Assembly (NCBI GenBank): GCA_937892925.1 | Contig: CALBHX010000088.1 | Location: forward strand, 28,265 to 92,264 | Direction of reading: 5' to 3' | DNA length: 64,000 bases | Origin: an uncultured Lentisphaeraceae bacterium | GTDB lineage: Bacteria > Verrucomicrobiota > Kiritimatiellia > RFP12 > DVOR01 | Part shown: positions 54,682 through 64,000 of the stretch, one piece after another | Numbering within the stretch: position 1 is the stretch's first letter | Layout of the letters: each line of letters begins with the position of its first letter | The notes under the pieces: generated by a model | Told to the model about the DNA's origin: nothing | Databases searched by the model: none | Seen by the model: the letters and a program-made list of their open reading frames with translations, nothing else | Translations under genes and position numbers: made by a program

Positions 54682-54708
54682 GAGCCGCCTGCGAGGCGGC
54701 TCTTTTTT
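54682..54708 (+). terminator. Terminator after the DUF4091-type gene
   Basis: GAGCCGCCT / AGGCGGCTC stem, GCG loop, then TTTTTT. Confidence 0.9.
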
Positions 54709-54886
54709 GTGTTACGGGCTGAGGGTTCATCGGCTCTGCGCCGAAAGGGTTTTGACCGAAGGCGGCGCATGTTCAAACTCGGGGCGGACGGGCGTTCAAT
54801 CCGCCTCGGGTTCGGTCTGGACTCGGGGCGGATTTGCTGGCGCTGCGGGAAGCGCTCCTCGGCAGGTGAGGGGCTCGGGCAGGGCA

Positions 54887-54915
54887 TTGTCTTTTCCGGG
54901 CGGGCGTGTTATGCT
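54887..54915 (+). promoter_or_regulatory. Promoter of the DUF2130 gene
   Basis: -35 TTGTCT (54887-54892), 17-base spacer ending in TGT, -10 TATGCT (54910-54915). Two CGGGGCGGA motifs lie upstream at 54780 and 54824. Confidence 0.7.
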
Positions 54916-54945
54916 TCAGAAAAACATCAAGAGGAGGCGTCCGTT

Positions 54946-56337
54946 ATGCAGGAAATCCGTTGCCCCAAGTGCGGGGAAGTCTTTCAGGTTGATCCCACCG
55001 GTTATGCCGAAATTGCCCGGCAGGTGCGTGATAAGGAGTTTGCCAAAGAGCTCGATCGGCGGGAACAGGAGGCCAATAAACTGCGTGAAAGCGAGCTGAA
55101 GATGCAGCATGCGCAGGATGCCCGCGTTCGGGACGCGGCGTTGGCAAAGCAGGCCGCCGTGCTGGGCGAGAAGGAGCGGGAAATCGACGCCCTGAAGGCG
55201 CAGCTGAAACAGGCGCAGACGGCGCAGGCGCTGGCGGTCAAAGAGGCGGTAGAGGCCAAAACGGCCGAGTTTACCAAAGCGGAGCAGGCACACGCCAAAG
55301 ATCTGGCGCGGCAGGCAGCGGAAGTGGCCGCGCGCGACCGCGATATTGCCGCGCTCAAGGGTGAGCTGAAACAGGCGGAAATGGCGCAGAAACTGGCAGT
55401 CAAGGAGGCCGTCGGCGTTAAGGAAACGGAGCTTTCCCGCAAGGAAATGGAGTTGGTCAGCCTGAACGGCAGGCTGAAAGAACAGGAAACCGAGTTTCTC
55501 CGCAAGGAGGCCGCCCTCAAGGAGCAGATGGCGCATACGCTGGAGGAGAAGGACGATCTCATCGCGTATTATAAAGACTTCAAGGCGCGCCAATCCACCA
55601 AAATGATCGGTGAAAGCTTGGAGCAGCATTGCCTCGCCGAGTTCACCAAAGTCCGCTCCGTTGCTTTCCCGAATGCCGTTTTCGAAAAAGATAACGATGC
55701 CCGCACCGGCAGCAAGGGCGACTTCATTTACCGTGAGTTCGGCCCCGATGGCGCCACCGAGCTGCTCTCCATCATGTTCGAGATGAAAAACGAAGCCGAC
55801 ACCACGGCCACCAAGCACCGCAATGAGGACTTTTTTAAGGAGCTGGATAAAGACCGGAACGAAAAAAAATGCGAATATGCCATTCTTGTTTCGTTGCTCG
55901 AAATCGACAGCGAGGTCTACAATAACGGCATTGTGGATGTCTCCCACCGTTATCCGAAGATGTTCGTGATCCGCCCGCAGTTCTTCGTCCCCATCATTGC
56001 GCTTTTGCGCGGCGCGGCGCAGAAAGCCCTGAGCTCCCGGCAGGAGCTGGCTGCCCTCAAGAACCAGCAGCTGGATCTCCGCCACTTTGAGGAAAACATG
56101 AATGCCTTCAAGGAGGGCTTTGCCCGAAACTATCGCCTGGCCAGCGAAAAGTTCAAAACGGCTATTGATGAAATCAATAAAACCATCGCTCACCTTCAGA
56201 AGACGAGGGATGCGCTGCTCTCTTCCGAAAACCAGCTCCGTTTGGCCAACAACAAGGCGGACGATCTCAGCATCAAGCGTTTGACAAAGAATGCTCCCGC
56301 CGTCAAAGCGATGTTTGACGCTCTGGACGAGGATTGA
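54946..56337 (+). CDS. DUF2130 protein: zinc ribbon, coiled coil, nuclease-like core
   Basis: A 463-residue protein from the ATG at 54946, preceded by GAGGAGG. It begins with a zinc-ribbon-like CPKCGEVFQV (6-15), then a long Glu/Lys/Ala coiled coil (about 25-215), then the DUF2130 domain. That domain contains GSKGDFIY (D259) and FEMKNE (E279, K281), a spacing that resembles a PD-(D/E)XK nuclease core. It ends in a further helical region. Function is unknown; DNA-related or phage-defence roles are conceivable but not supported by its neighbours. Confidence 0.85.
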   Translation: MQEIRCPKCGEVFQVDPTGYAEIARQVRDKEFAKELDRREQEANKLRESELKMQHAQDARVRDAALAKQAAVLGEKEREIDALKAQLKQAQTAQALAVKEAVEAKTAEFTKAEQAHAKDLARQAAEVAARDRDIAALKGELKQAEMAQKLAVKEAVGVKETELSRKEMELVSLNGRLKEQETEFLRKEAALKEQMAHTLEEKDDLIAYYKDFKARQSTKMIGESLEQHCLAEFTKVRSVAFPNAVFEKDNDARTGSKGDFIYREFGPDGATELLSIMFEMKNEADTTATKHRNEDFFKELDKDRNEKKCEYAILVSLLEIDSEVYNNGIVDVSHRYPKMFVIRPQFFVPIIALLRGAAQKALSSRQELAALKNQQLDLRHFEENMNAFKEGFARNYRLASEKFKTAIDEINKTIAHLQKTRDALLSSENQLRLANNKADDLSIKRLTKNAPAVKAMFDALDED

Positions 56338-56500
56338 CCGCGATCTTCTTCTTTCCTGCCGCTGTTCCGTTTTGCAACAGGGCGGGTTTTAGAAGGCGAG
56401 CCCTCGCCGGAATGGCACTAACGGCGGGATCGGTTTCGGTTTACGGAGAGCCGCGGGACTGCGCGGAATCATGCACGCTTTACCGCATCGGCGTGCTGTG

Positions 56501-56509
56501 TGGTATCAT
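56501..56509 (+). promoter_or_regulatory. Extended -10 promoter of the DMT permease gene
   Basis: TGG-TATCAT, 46 bases before the chosen ATG at 56556, leaving a leader of about 40 nt with GGAGG. Confidence 0.5.
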
Positions 56510-56555
56510 ACGCCCCCAATGCCCGCCTGTTGCGGGTGCGTGGAGGATGGCGCAA

Positions 56556-57458
56556 ATGTCAGATAACCGTGTTCCCTCTCGTAACGGGCTTGCCGTGGGT
56601 GCGCTCTGCGGCATTTTGGCCGCGGTGTGCTACGGCGCAAACCCGCTGGGCGCTGTGATGCTTCACCGCGCCGGCATCGGCACCGGGCATATGCTCATGT
56701 GGCGCTTTGCCTTCGCGGCCATGCTGCTCGGCGGCTGGATGCTCGTGCGCCGGGAGTCCTTTGGCCTTACGCGCCGGAATCTGATGGTCACGCTGCTGCT
56801 GGGCGCACTCTTTGCCGTGTCATCGCAGACCTTCTACGCCAGTTTCCTGCTGATGGATGTGGGCATCGCCTGCACGTTGCTCTTTATCTACCCCATTCTC
56901 ACCGCGCTGATGATGGCCGTTTGCTTTGGGGAGCGCCTGACCCTTGCCACGCTGGGTGCATGTGCGCTGGCCTTTGCGGGCATTGCGGTGCTTTCGCTGG
57001 GCGGCGGAGAGCACCGGGTCTCTGTGGAAGGGCTTGTCCTGGTTGGCCTCTCGGCGCTGACGTATGCGCTCTATATCATCGTTTTGAACCGCTCCGCGCC
57101 GAAGCTTTCCCTCTCGGCGCTCACCTTCTGGGTACTGCTCTTCTGCCTGATGGGCGTGGCGGGGTGGACGGCGTGCTCTGCCGGAGTTTCTGCCTTCACG
57201 CTGCCGAAGGGCGGGGAGCAGTGGGGCTATGCGCTCTTTCTGGCGGTGGTGCCTACGCTGCTTTCACTGATGTTCATGGCCGTGAGTGCACGGCGTTTGG
57301 GCTCCACGCCCACGGCGATTCTAGGCGCATTGGAGCCGCTGACGGCCGTGGCTGTGGGGGTGCTGGTTTTTGGCGAGGCGCTGACGGTGCGTCTGGGCAT
57401 CGGCACGGTGTGCGTGCTGCTGGCTGTGGGGCTGACGCTTCTGCGCCGCCGCGTTTAA
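56556..57458 (+). CDS. EamA/DMT-family permease
   Basis: A 300-residue inner-membrane protein with about ten helices in two EamA repeats (GALCGILAAVCYGANPLGAVML at the start; GLSALTYALYIIVLNRSA beginning the second) and a typical LEPLTAVAVGVLVFGE in the last third. The start at 56556 lies 9 nt after GGAGG; an ATG at 56547 abuts the ribosome site and is less likely. Metabolite or drug export is the usual role; substrate unknown. Confidence 0.85.
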   Translation: MSDNRVPSRNGLAVGALCGILAAVCYGANPLGAVMLHRAGIGTGHMLMWRFAFAAMLLGGWMLVRRESFGLTRRNLMVTLLLGALFAVSSQTFYASFLLMDVGIACTLLFIYPILTALMMAVCFGERLTLATLGACALAFAGIAVLSLGGGEHRVSVEGLVLVGLSALTYALYIIVLNRSAPKLSLSALTFWVLLFCLMGVAGWTACSAGVSAFTLPKGGEQWGYALFLAVVPTLLSLMFMAVSARRLGSTPTAILGALEPLTAVAVGVLVFGEALTVRLGIGTVCVLLAVGLTLLRRRV

Positions 57459-57576
57459 CGCCCGCAGGGGTGCTCTGCTGCTGCGCAGCTGGGTGGGCGC
57501 GCCGTGCGGGGCTTGAATCGTCGGGGTTGTGGAGGAGGCGTGGGTTGTTTGGGTGTGGGGGTATGGGGCGGTCAAG

Positions 57577-57605
57577 TTGTATTTTTCGCTGATTTGTGAT
57601 ACCTT
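57577..57605 (+). promoter_or_regulatory. Promoter of ppdK
   Basis: -35 TTGTAT (57577-57582), 17-base spacer ending in TGA, -10 TACCTT (57600-57605). The leader contains a GAGCC-GCA-GGCTC hairpin near 57630. Confidence 0.65.
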
Positions 57606-57667
57606 CTCTTCCTTCTCACGACGAGAGGGGGAGCCGCAGGCTCACAAGACGGTAAGAAGGAAATGCA

Positions 57668-60466
<2,799 letters not shown>

Positions 60467-60487
60467 GCCGCTGCAGATCGGTTTTCC

Positions 60488-60524
60488 GCGCCGCGTCCCG
60501 TTCGGGGTGCGGCGCGCTGCTTTT
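60488..60524 (+). terminator. Terminator after ppdK
   Basis: GCGCCGC-GTCCC / GGGGT-GCGGCGC stem with two wobble pairs, then GCTGCTTTT. Confidence 0.7.
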
Positions 60525-60544
60525 CTGCCGCCCACGCAGGGTTG

Positions 60545-60553
60545 TGTTATACT
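60545..60553 (+). promoter_or_regulatory. Extended -10 promoter of the SpoU methyltransferase
   Basis: TGT-TATACT, 9 bases before the ATG at 60563; the gap (CTCTGCGCG) has no ribosome site. Confidence 0.65.
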
Positions 60554-60562
60554 CTGCGCGCT

Positions 60563-61426
60563 ATGGTCAATGAAATCAGCTCCCTTTCCAATCCTAAAAT
60601 CAAGGACGTGGTGCGTCTGCGCCAGCGCAGCCACCGCGATGATGCGGGGCTGATGCTGGTAGAGGGCTATCGCGAGATCCACCGCGCGCTGACTCACGGC
60701 TACCGCCCCTCGGCGCTCTTTTATTGCGAGCCGCTGTGGCTGAAGCACGAAAATGAGCCCGGGCTGGTTCGCCAATGCGCCGAGGCCGGCGCCGCCCTCT
60801 ACAGCTGCACGCGCCCTGTTTTTGAGAAGATTGCCTATCGTGAACGCCCGGATGGGCTGCTGGCCGTGGGGCCTCAGATTGCCTGCACGCTGGCCGATCT
60901 CAAGCTCCCGCCCGATGCGCTCCTTCTGGTCTGCGAGGCCATCGAAAAGCCCGGCAACCTCGGCACGATGCTCCGCAGCGCCGATGCCTCCGGCGCGGCG
61001 GCGGTCATTGTCTGCGACCCGTGCACCGATATTCATAATCCCAACGTGGTGCGCGCCTCCACCGGCACGCTCTTTTCCATGCCTGTGGCCGTGGCCTCTG
61101 CCGCTGAAACGGTTGCCTGGCTTAAAGCCAATGGGTTCGCCATCATGGCCGCTACGCCCCATGCCGAGAAGCTCTACTTTGAGCAGCCGCTCACCGGCCG
61201 TGTGGCGCTCTGCCTGGGCAGTGAGCAATACGGCCTCACCGACACCTTTATGAACGATGCCGGCCTCCGCGTCCGCATTCCCATGCTCGGCGTGGCCGAC
61301 AGCCTCAACGTTTCCGCTGCCGCCACGATTCTTCTTTCTGAAGTGGTTCGCCAGCGCATCGTTTCCGGGCAGATTGTCCCGCCCCCTGCTGAGCCCTGGC
61401 ATGGCGCCGGCGCACACGACCAGTAA
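60563..61426 (+). CDS. SpoU/TrmH-family RNA 2'-O-methyltransferase
   Basis: A 287-residue SPOUT-class enzyme with an N-terminal RNA-binding part (ISSLSNPKIKDVVRLRQRSHRDDAGLMLVEG) and the three SpoU motifs: EAIEKPGNLGTMLRSADASGA, LCLGSEQYGLTD and IPMLGVADSLNVSAAATILLSEV. It methylates rRNA or tRNA ribose; the target is not predictable. It is probably translated from a leaderless mRNA. Confidence 0.92.
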   Translation: MVNEISSLSNPKIKDVVRLRQRSHRDDAGLMLVEGYREIHRALTHGYRPSALFYCEPLWLKHENEPGLVRQCAEAGAALYSCTRPVFEKIAYRERPDGLLAVGPQIACTLADLKLPPDALLLVCEAIEKPGNLGTMLRSADASGAAAVIVCDPCTDIHNPNVVRASTGTLFSMPVAVASAAETVAWLKANGFAIMAATPHAEKLYFEQPLTGRVALCLGSEQYGLTDTFMNDAGLRVRIPMLGVADSLNVSAAATILLSEVVRQRIVSGQIVPPPAEPWHGAGAHDQ

Positions 61427-61636
61427 CCGATAGGCGTCGTCTTTCGGGCGTGTCGCCCCATCTCCCGGTGGCTTCTGTCGGGCGTACGGGGGCAGGCAAA
61501 AGGGAGGCCGAAGGCGCGGGCATTGTAATCGAACGCTTTGATGTTGCCTGCCAACAGTCTAGCGGAAAAGGTGCGCCCGGGAATCCCCAATGGGTAACGT
61601 TGCCATATGCCGGAGTTGGTCTTCCTGAGCCTGCTG

Positions 61637-61645
61637 TGGTATGCT
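61637..61645 (+). promoter_or_regulatory. Extended -10 promoter of the thioesterase gene
   Basis: TGG-TATGCT, 6 bases before the ATG at 61652, so the predicted transcript begins at the start codon. Confidence 0.65.
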
Positions 61646-61651
61646 TGCGGC

Positions 61652-62428
61652 ATGGACTTTTCGGATCTCTCGCCTGCTGTCCGCCCGCGTTTCGTGGCGG
61701 AAACATCTTTTACCCTGGCCGCCTCAGATTGTCAGAGCAATTTGAAAGCGTCTCTTCCTGCGTTGGAGCGGCTTCTTCAGGAGGCCGCCGGTCTCCATGC
61801 CGAAGCGCTCGGCGTGGGGATTCAGGCACTTCAGCGAGCGGGCTTTACCTGGATGCTTGGGCGGCTTGCCCTGCGCCTGCATCGTTCGCCCGCCTGGCGT
61901 GAACAATTACGCCTGACCACCTGGCCCAGCGGCATCCGCGGGCGGCTGATGGCCGAACGGCAGTTCGTCCTCGAAACGGAAGCCGGGGAGCGCCTCCTGG
62001 AAGCTTCCAGTGAGTGGCTGTGCGTGGATATGGCGCGGGGGCGCTTGGCCAAACTTCCTGAATCGGCGGCGCAGCTGGCCAATGCAGAGACGCTCGCTTT
62101 TGGGCTCTGCACGGCCAAACTGCCGCCTGTTCCCGCCGAGGAGCCCTGCGGCGAAGCTGTCTTCAACGTCCGCCGCGCGGAGATTGACGCCAACCGTCAC
62201 GTCAATAACGTGCATTATGCTGAGTGGATGCTTGAAACACTTCCCGAGGAGGTTTTTTTCTGCGGCACGCCGCGCACGCTGGATATTGAGTTCAAGCAGG
62301 CCGCGCACTTGGGCGACACGGTGGTCTCGCGCACCTATAGCTTGGGCAGCGGCCGCTTTCTGCACTCCATCACGTCGCCTGCCGGCGTGCTTTTGGCCCG
62401 CGCCAGTACCGGCTTTTCGGCTCCCTGA
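61652..62428 (+). CDS. Acyl-ACP thioesterase
   Basis: A 258-residue protein with two hot-dog domains of the FatA/FatB-like acyl-ACP thioesterase family. The first starts FVAETSFTLAASDCQSNLK; the second contains the catalytic region EIDANRHVNNVHYAEWMLE, with Asn and His positions matching plant and clostridial enzymes. It releases fatty acids from acyl carrier protein during lipid synthesis. It is monocistronic by context, with the -10 box abutting its ATG. Confidence 0.85.
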   Translation: MDFSDLSPAVRPRFVAETSFTLAASDCQSNLKASLPALERLLQEAAGLHAEALGVGIQALQRAGFTWMLGRLALRLHRSPAWREQLRLTTWPSGIRGRLMAERQFVLETEAGERLLEASSEWLCVDMARGRLAKLPESAAQLANAETLAFGLCTAKLPPVPAEEPCGEAVFNVRRAEIDANRHVNNVHYAEWMLETLPEEVFFCGTPRTLDIEFKQAAHLGDTVVSRTYSLGSGRFLHSITSPAGVLLARASTGFSAP

Positions 62429-62944
62429 CATCGAGGCCTGACGCGCCGCAGGGTGGGCGGCGTTTCGGTTTCGCGCAGCCGGGTGGAATGCGCCGTCGCC
62501 GCGCTCAGGTCCGCATGATGAACCGTTCCGTTTCCCTAAGCGGAAAGGGTTATGTTTGCTTTTTGCCCGTTGTCAGCCGCTCGTATTCAGGAGGGAAACA
62601 AAGGCACAGCCGCCGCAGCGATGGGGGCGTTTTGTCTGGGGGTATTGTCGTCCGTGCCCGGGGCAGAAGCGCGGAGTGTTGAGCGGACAGCACGTGTATG
62701 GGTTGACAGCTCGGTTCAGCTGTCGGGCAGGGGAACTGTAACCGTCTGGGGGCGGTTTGTCTGCCATCTGCGCCGCGTCTGGCAAAAGAAGCGCCTGTGG
62801 ATGCAAGGGGCGGTTGTTTCTGCCTGAAGGATGCCGGGGCTTTCGCATGTTGAAACGATTCCCCGGCACGGGCGGGGCCGTGGAGGGCGAGGGCGAAACG
62901 TGCCCGATGCGGCGTAAAAGCTGTTGGAAGCGTGCAGCGTGTTC
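62429..62944. other. 516-bp stretch without a recognisable gene
   Basis: Begins with a small hairpin (CGCCGC/GCGGCG, 62444-62462, then TTT) that may terminate the thioesterase transcript. The remainder shows no ribosome-site-backed reading frame. It leads into the phase-variable-looking promoter at 62945. Confidence 0.6.
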
Positions 62945-62974
62945 TTGACAGGGGGGGGGGTAATGTGTTATTTG
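62945..62974 (+). promoter_or_regulatory. Promoter with a G10 tract in its spacer
   Basis: Consensus -35 TTGACA (62945-62950), then ten consecutive G (62951-62960), then TAATGTGT and -10 TATTTG (62969-62974, preceded by TGT). Total spacer is 18 bases. Slippage in the G run would change the -35/-10 spacing. Confidence 0.75.
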
Positions 62975-63024
62975 TACGCCTGTAGAGGAGATCCGTATTG
63001 AGTATAACGGAGAGGAGTGCAAGG

Positions 63025-64000
63025 ATGAAGACGTGTTTTGTGCAAATGGCGGCGGGTTTTGCCGCTGCATGGTTGTTTGCCCCTGCTGCGTGGGGTGCAG
63101 GCGAAGTGCTGAGCCTGAATGTTGCCGGCGGCAACAATAACCGTGCGGGCAAGTCGATTACATCCGGCAAGACGGCCGGGGTGAAGGCGGTGGATGCGGC
63201 GTTCTGGACGCAGGCTTTGGCCGGGCAGAACACGAACAGTGCCGTGAATACCACCCTGACGTCGCTGAAAGAGTGGAGCGAGGGCGCGGCGGAGGCCGCA
63301 GATCGGCCGGTTCGCGTTCAGCTGCGAGCCGCGTGTTGTTGGACGTCCGGCACAACGGCAACGAACGGGGATTCCGAATTGCTTTACGGCTATCTGGACG
63401 ATGGCACAACGGATACCGGATACGGCGCTCAAATTCTTCTGACGAATATGCCCTATACGCAGTATGACGTCTATGTCTACTTCGGCTCCGACACCGCAGG
63501 TTCTTTCGGCCCGGTGGAGGTGAATGGCACGTGGTACCCTAACGGTGCGAGCACGGCCTGGGGCGACCGCTCCACTGCGCGGCAAGAAGAGGTAACGCTC
63601 ACGGAGAACGGCAACTATGTGAAGATCTCCGGCCTGACGGCATCTGAGCTGGCCATCAAGGGCGCAACAAAAGGGTCTTACCGCACGGGGTTGGCCGGTG
63701 TTCAGATCGTCAACACGGGGGATGTGATTGAAGTCTCTTCCTTCGCCCGCACCGTAACGGCTGATGGTTCGTGGCAGGTGGGCGAAGCGGCAGAAGATTG
63801 GGGCGCGGCGGGAACAACCGCCCCGGAATCGGGCAGCGAGGTAACGCTGACGGTGAATGCGGATGCAGCCCTTACCATGAATGCCGCCGCTTCGGTGGGC
63901 GCGCTCACCATCGCAGGTTCTGGCAAGCTGACCTTCGCCGCCGACGGCGACAGCACGCATACCCTCACGGCCTCAAGCACGGCGGTGAATACCGATGTCG
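63025..64000 (+). CDS. Large secreted beta-repeat surface protein, cut by the right edge
   Basis: The ATG at 63025 follows GAGGAG and AAGG; 325 residues are visible and the frame is open to the edge. Residues 1-25 are a signal peptide ending AAWGA. The N-terminal about 210 residues form a beta-sandwich-like domain (LSLNVAGGNNNR, NMPYTQYDVYVYFGSD, TGLAGVQIVNTG). After VIEVSSFARTVTADGSWQV the sequence becomes repetitive and Ala/Thr/Val-rich (TLTVNADAALTMNAAASVGALTIAGSGKLTF), as in autotransporter-like passenger repeats. A surface adhesin or display protein is likely; the C-terminal anchor is out of view. Confidence 0.78.
   Translation, partial: MKTCFVQMAAGFAAAWLFAPAAWGAGEVLSLNVAGGNNNRAGKSITSGKTAGVKAVDAAFWTQALAGQNTNSAVNTTLTSLKEWSEGAAEAADRPVRVQLRAACCWTSGTTATNGDSELLYGYLDDGTTDTGYGAQILLTNMPYTQYDVYVYFGSDTAGSFGPVEVNGTWYPNGASTAWGDRSTARQEEVTLTENGNYVKISGLTASELAIKGATKGSYRTGLAGVQIVNTGDVIEVSSFARTVTADGSWQVGEAAEDWGAAGTTAPESGSEVTLTVNADAALTMNAAASVGALTIAGSGKLTFAADGDSTHTLTASSTAVNTDV

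Overview
The window looks like chromosomal DNA of an anaerobic, diderm (Gram-negative type) bacterium. TonB-like, TolB, Pal, Tat and several lipobox proteins are seen, together with an oxygen-scavenging flavodiiron protein and pyruvate phosphate dikinase. The mix of very large secreted LamG/thrombospondin-3 proteins, an HzsA-related/FGE fusion, DUF3472 and DUF4091-type proteins is what I would expect from the PVC group, most likely a gut or sediment Kiritimatiellae-like lineage. That placement is inference; no rRNA gene is present to prove it. The bulk is GC-rich, and one short segment (3.19-5.06 kb) is clearly AT-richer.

Layout. 1-7.6 kb (minus strand): an EIIA/CBS protein and a ClC channel, then a type II restriction-modification pair, a SAM methyltransferase, a TonB/TolA-like protein and a thioredoxin-like secreted protein cut by the left edge. 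The restriction-modification pair sits between two perfect 24-bp direct repeats. The repeats show that it was inserted into an overlapping ClC/methyltransferase gene junction without damaging either gene. 7.9-22.1 kb (plus): a divergent polysaccharide-deacetylase-like membrane protein, an Ala-rich lipoprotein and a 4183-residue secreted protein, closed by a strong terminator. 22.2-23.3 kb has no convincing gene. 23.3-27.8 kb: tolB, pal, tatA/B, tatC and an RdgC-like gene. 27.9-33.4 kb: a DUF3472-like protein, a metallophosphoesterase, a glycine-rich RRM protein, RadC and GMP synthetase. 33.6-37.0 kb: two GT4 glycosyltransferases and a short UDP-sugar-dehydrogenase-like protein (surface glycan genes).

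37.3-43.2 kb: gltX, an XTP pyrophosphatase, a secreted Ig/FN3-like protein, the flavodiiron protein and a 3D-domain lipoprotein. 43.5-49.4 kb: an HzsA-related propeller / two-CxxCH / FGE-like fusion, a HAD hydrolase and a multi-pass membrane protein. 49.7-54.7 kb: a divergent glycan-degradation pair, a secreted GH2 beta-galactosidase lacking an internal domain and a discoidin/DUF4091-type protein. 54.9-62.4 kb: a DUF2130 protein, a DMT permease, PPDK, a SpoU rRNA/tRNA methyltransferase and an acyl-ACP thioesterase. 63.0 kb to the end: the start of a large secreted surface protein. Its promoter carries a run of ten G residues between the -35 and -10 boxes, which suggests phase variation.

Transcription signals are unusually legible. 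Most transcription units start with an extended -10 element, TGn followed by TAnnnT. At several genes this lies only 6-9 bases before the ATG with no Shine-Dalgarno, which predicts leaderless mRNAs. Many units end in clean hairpin/T-tract terminators.
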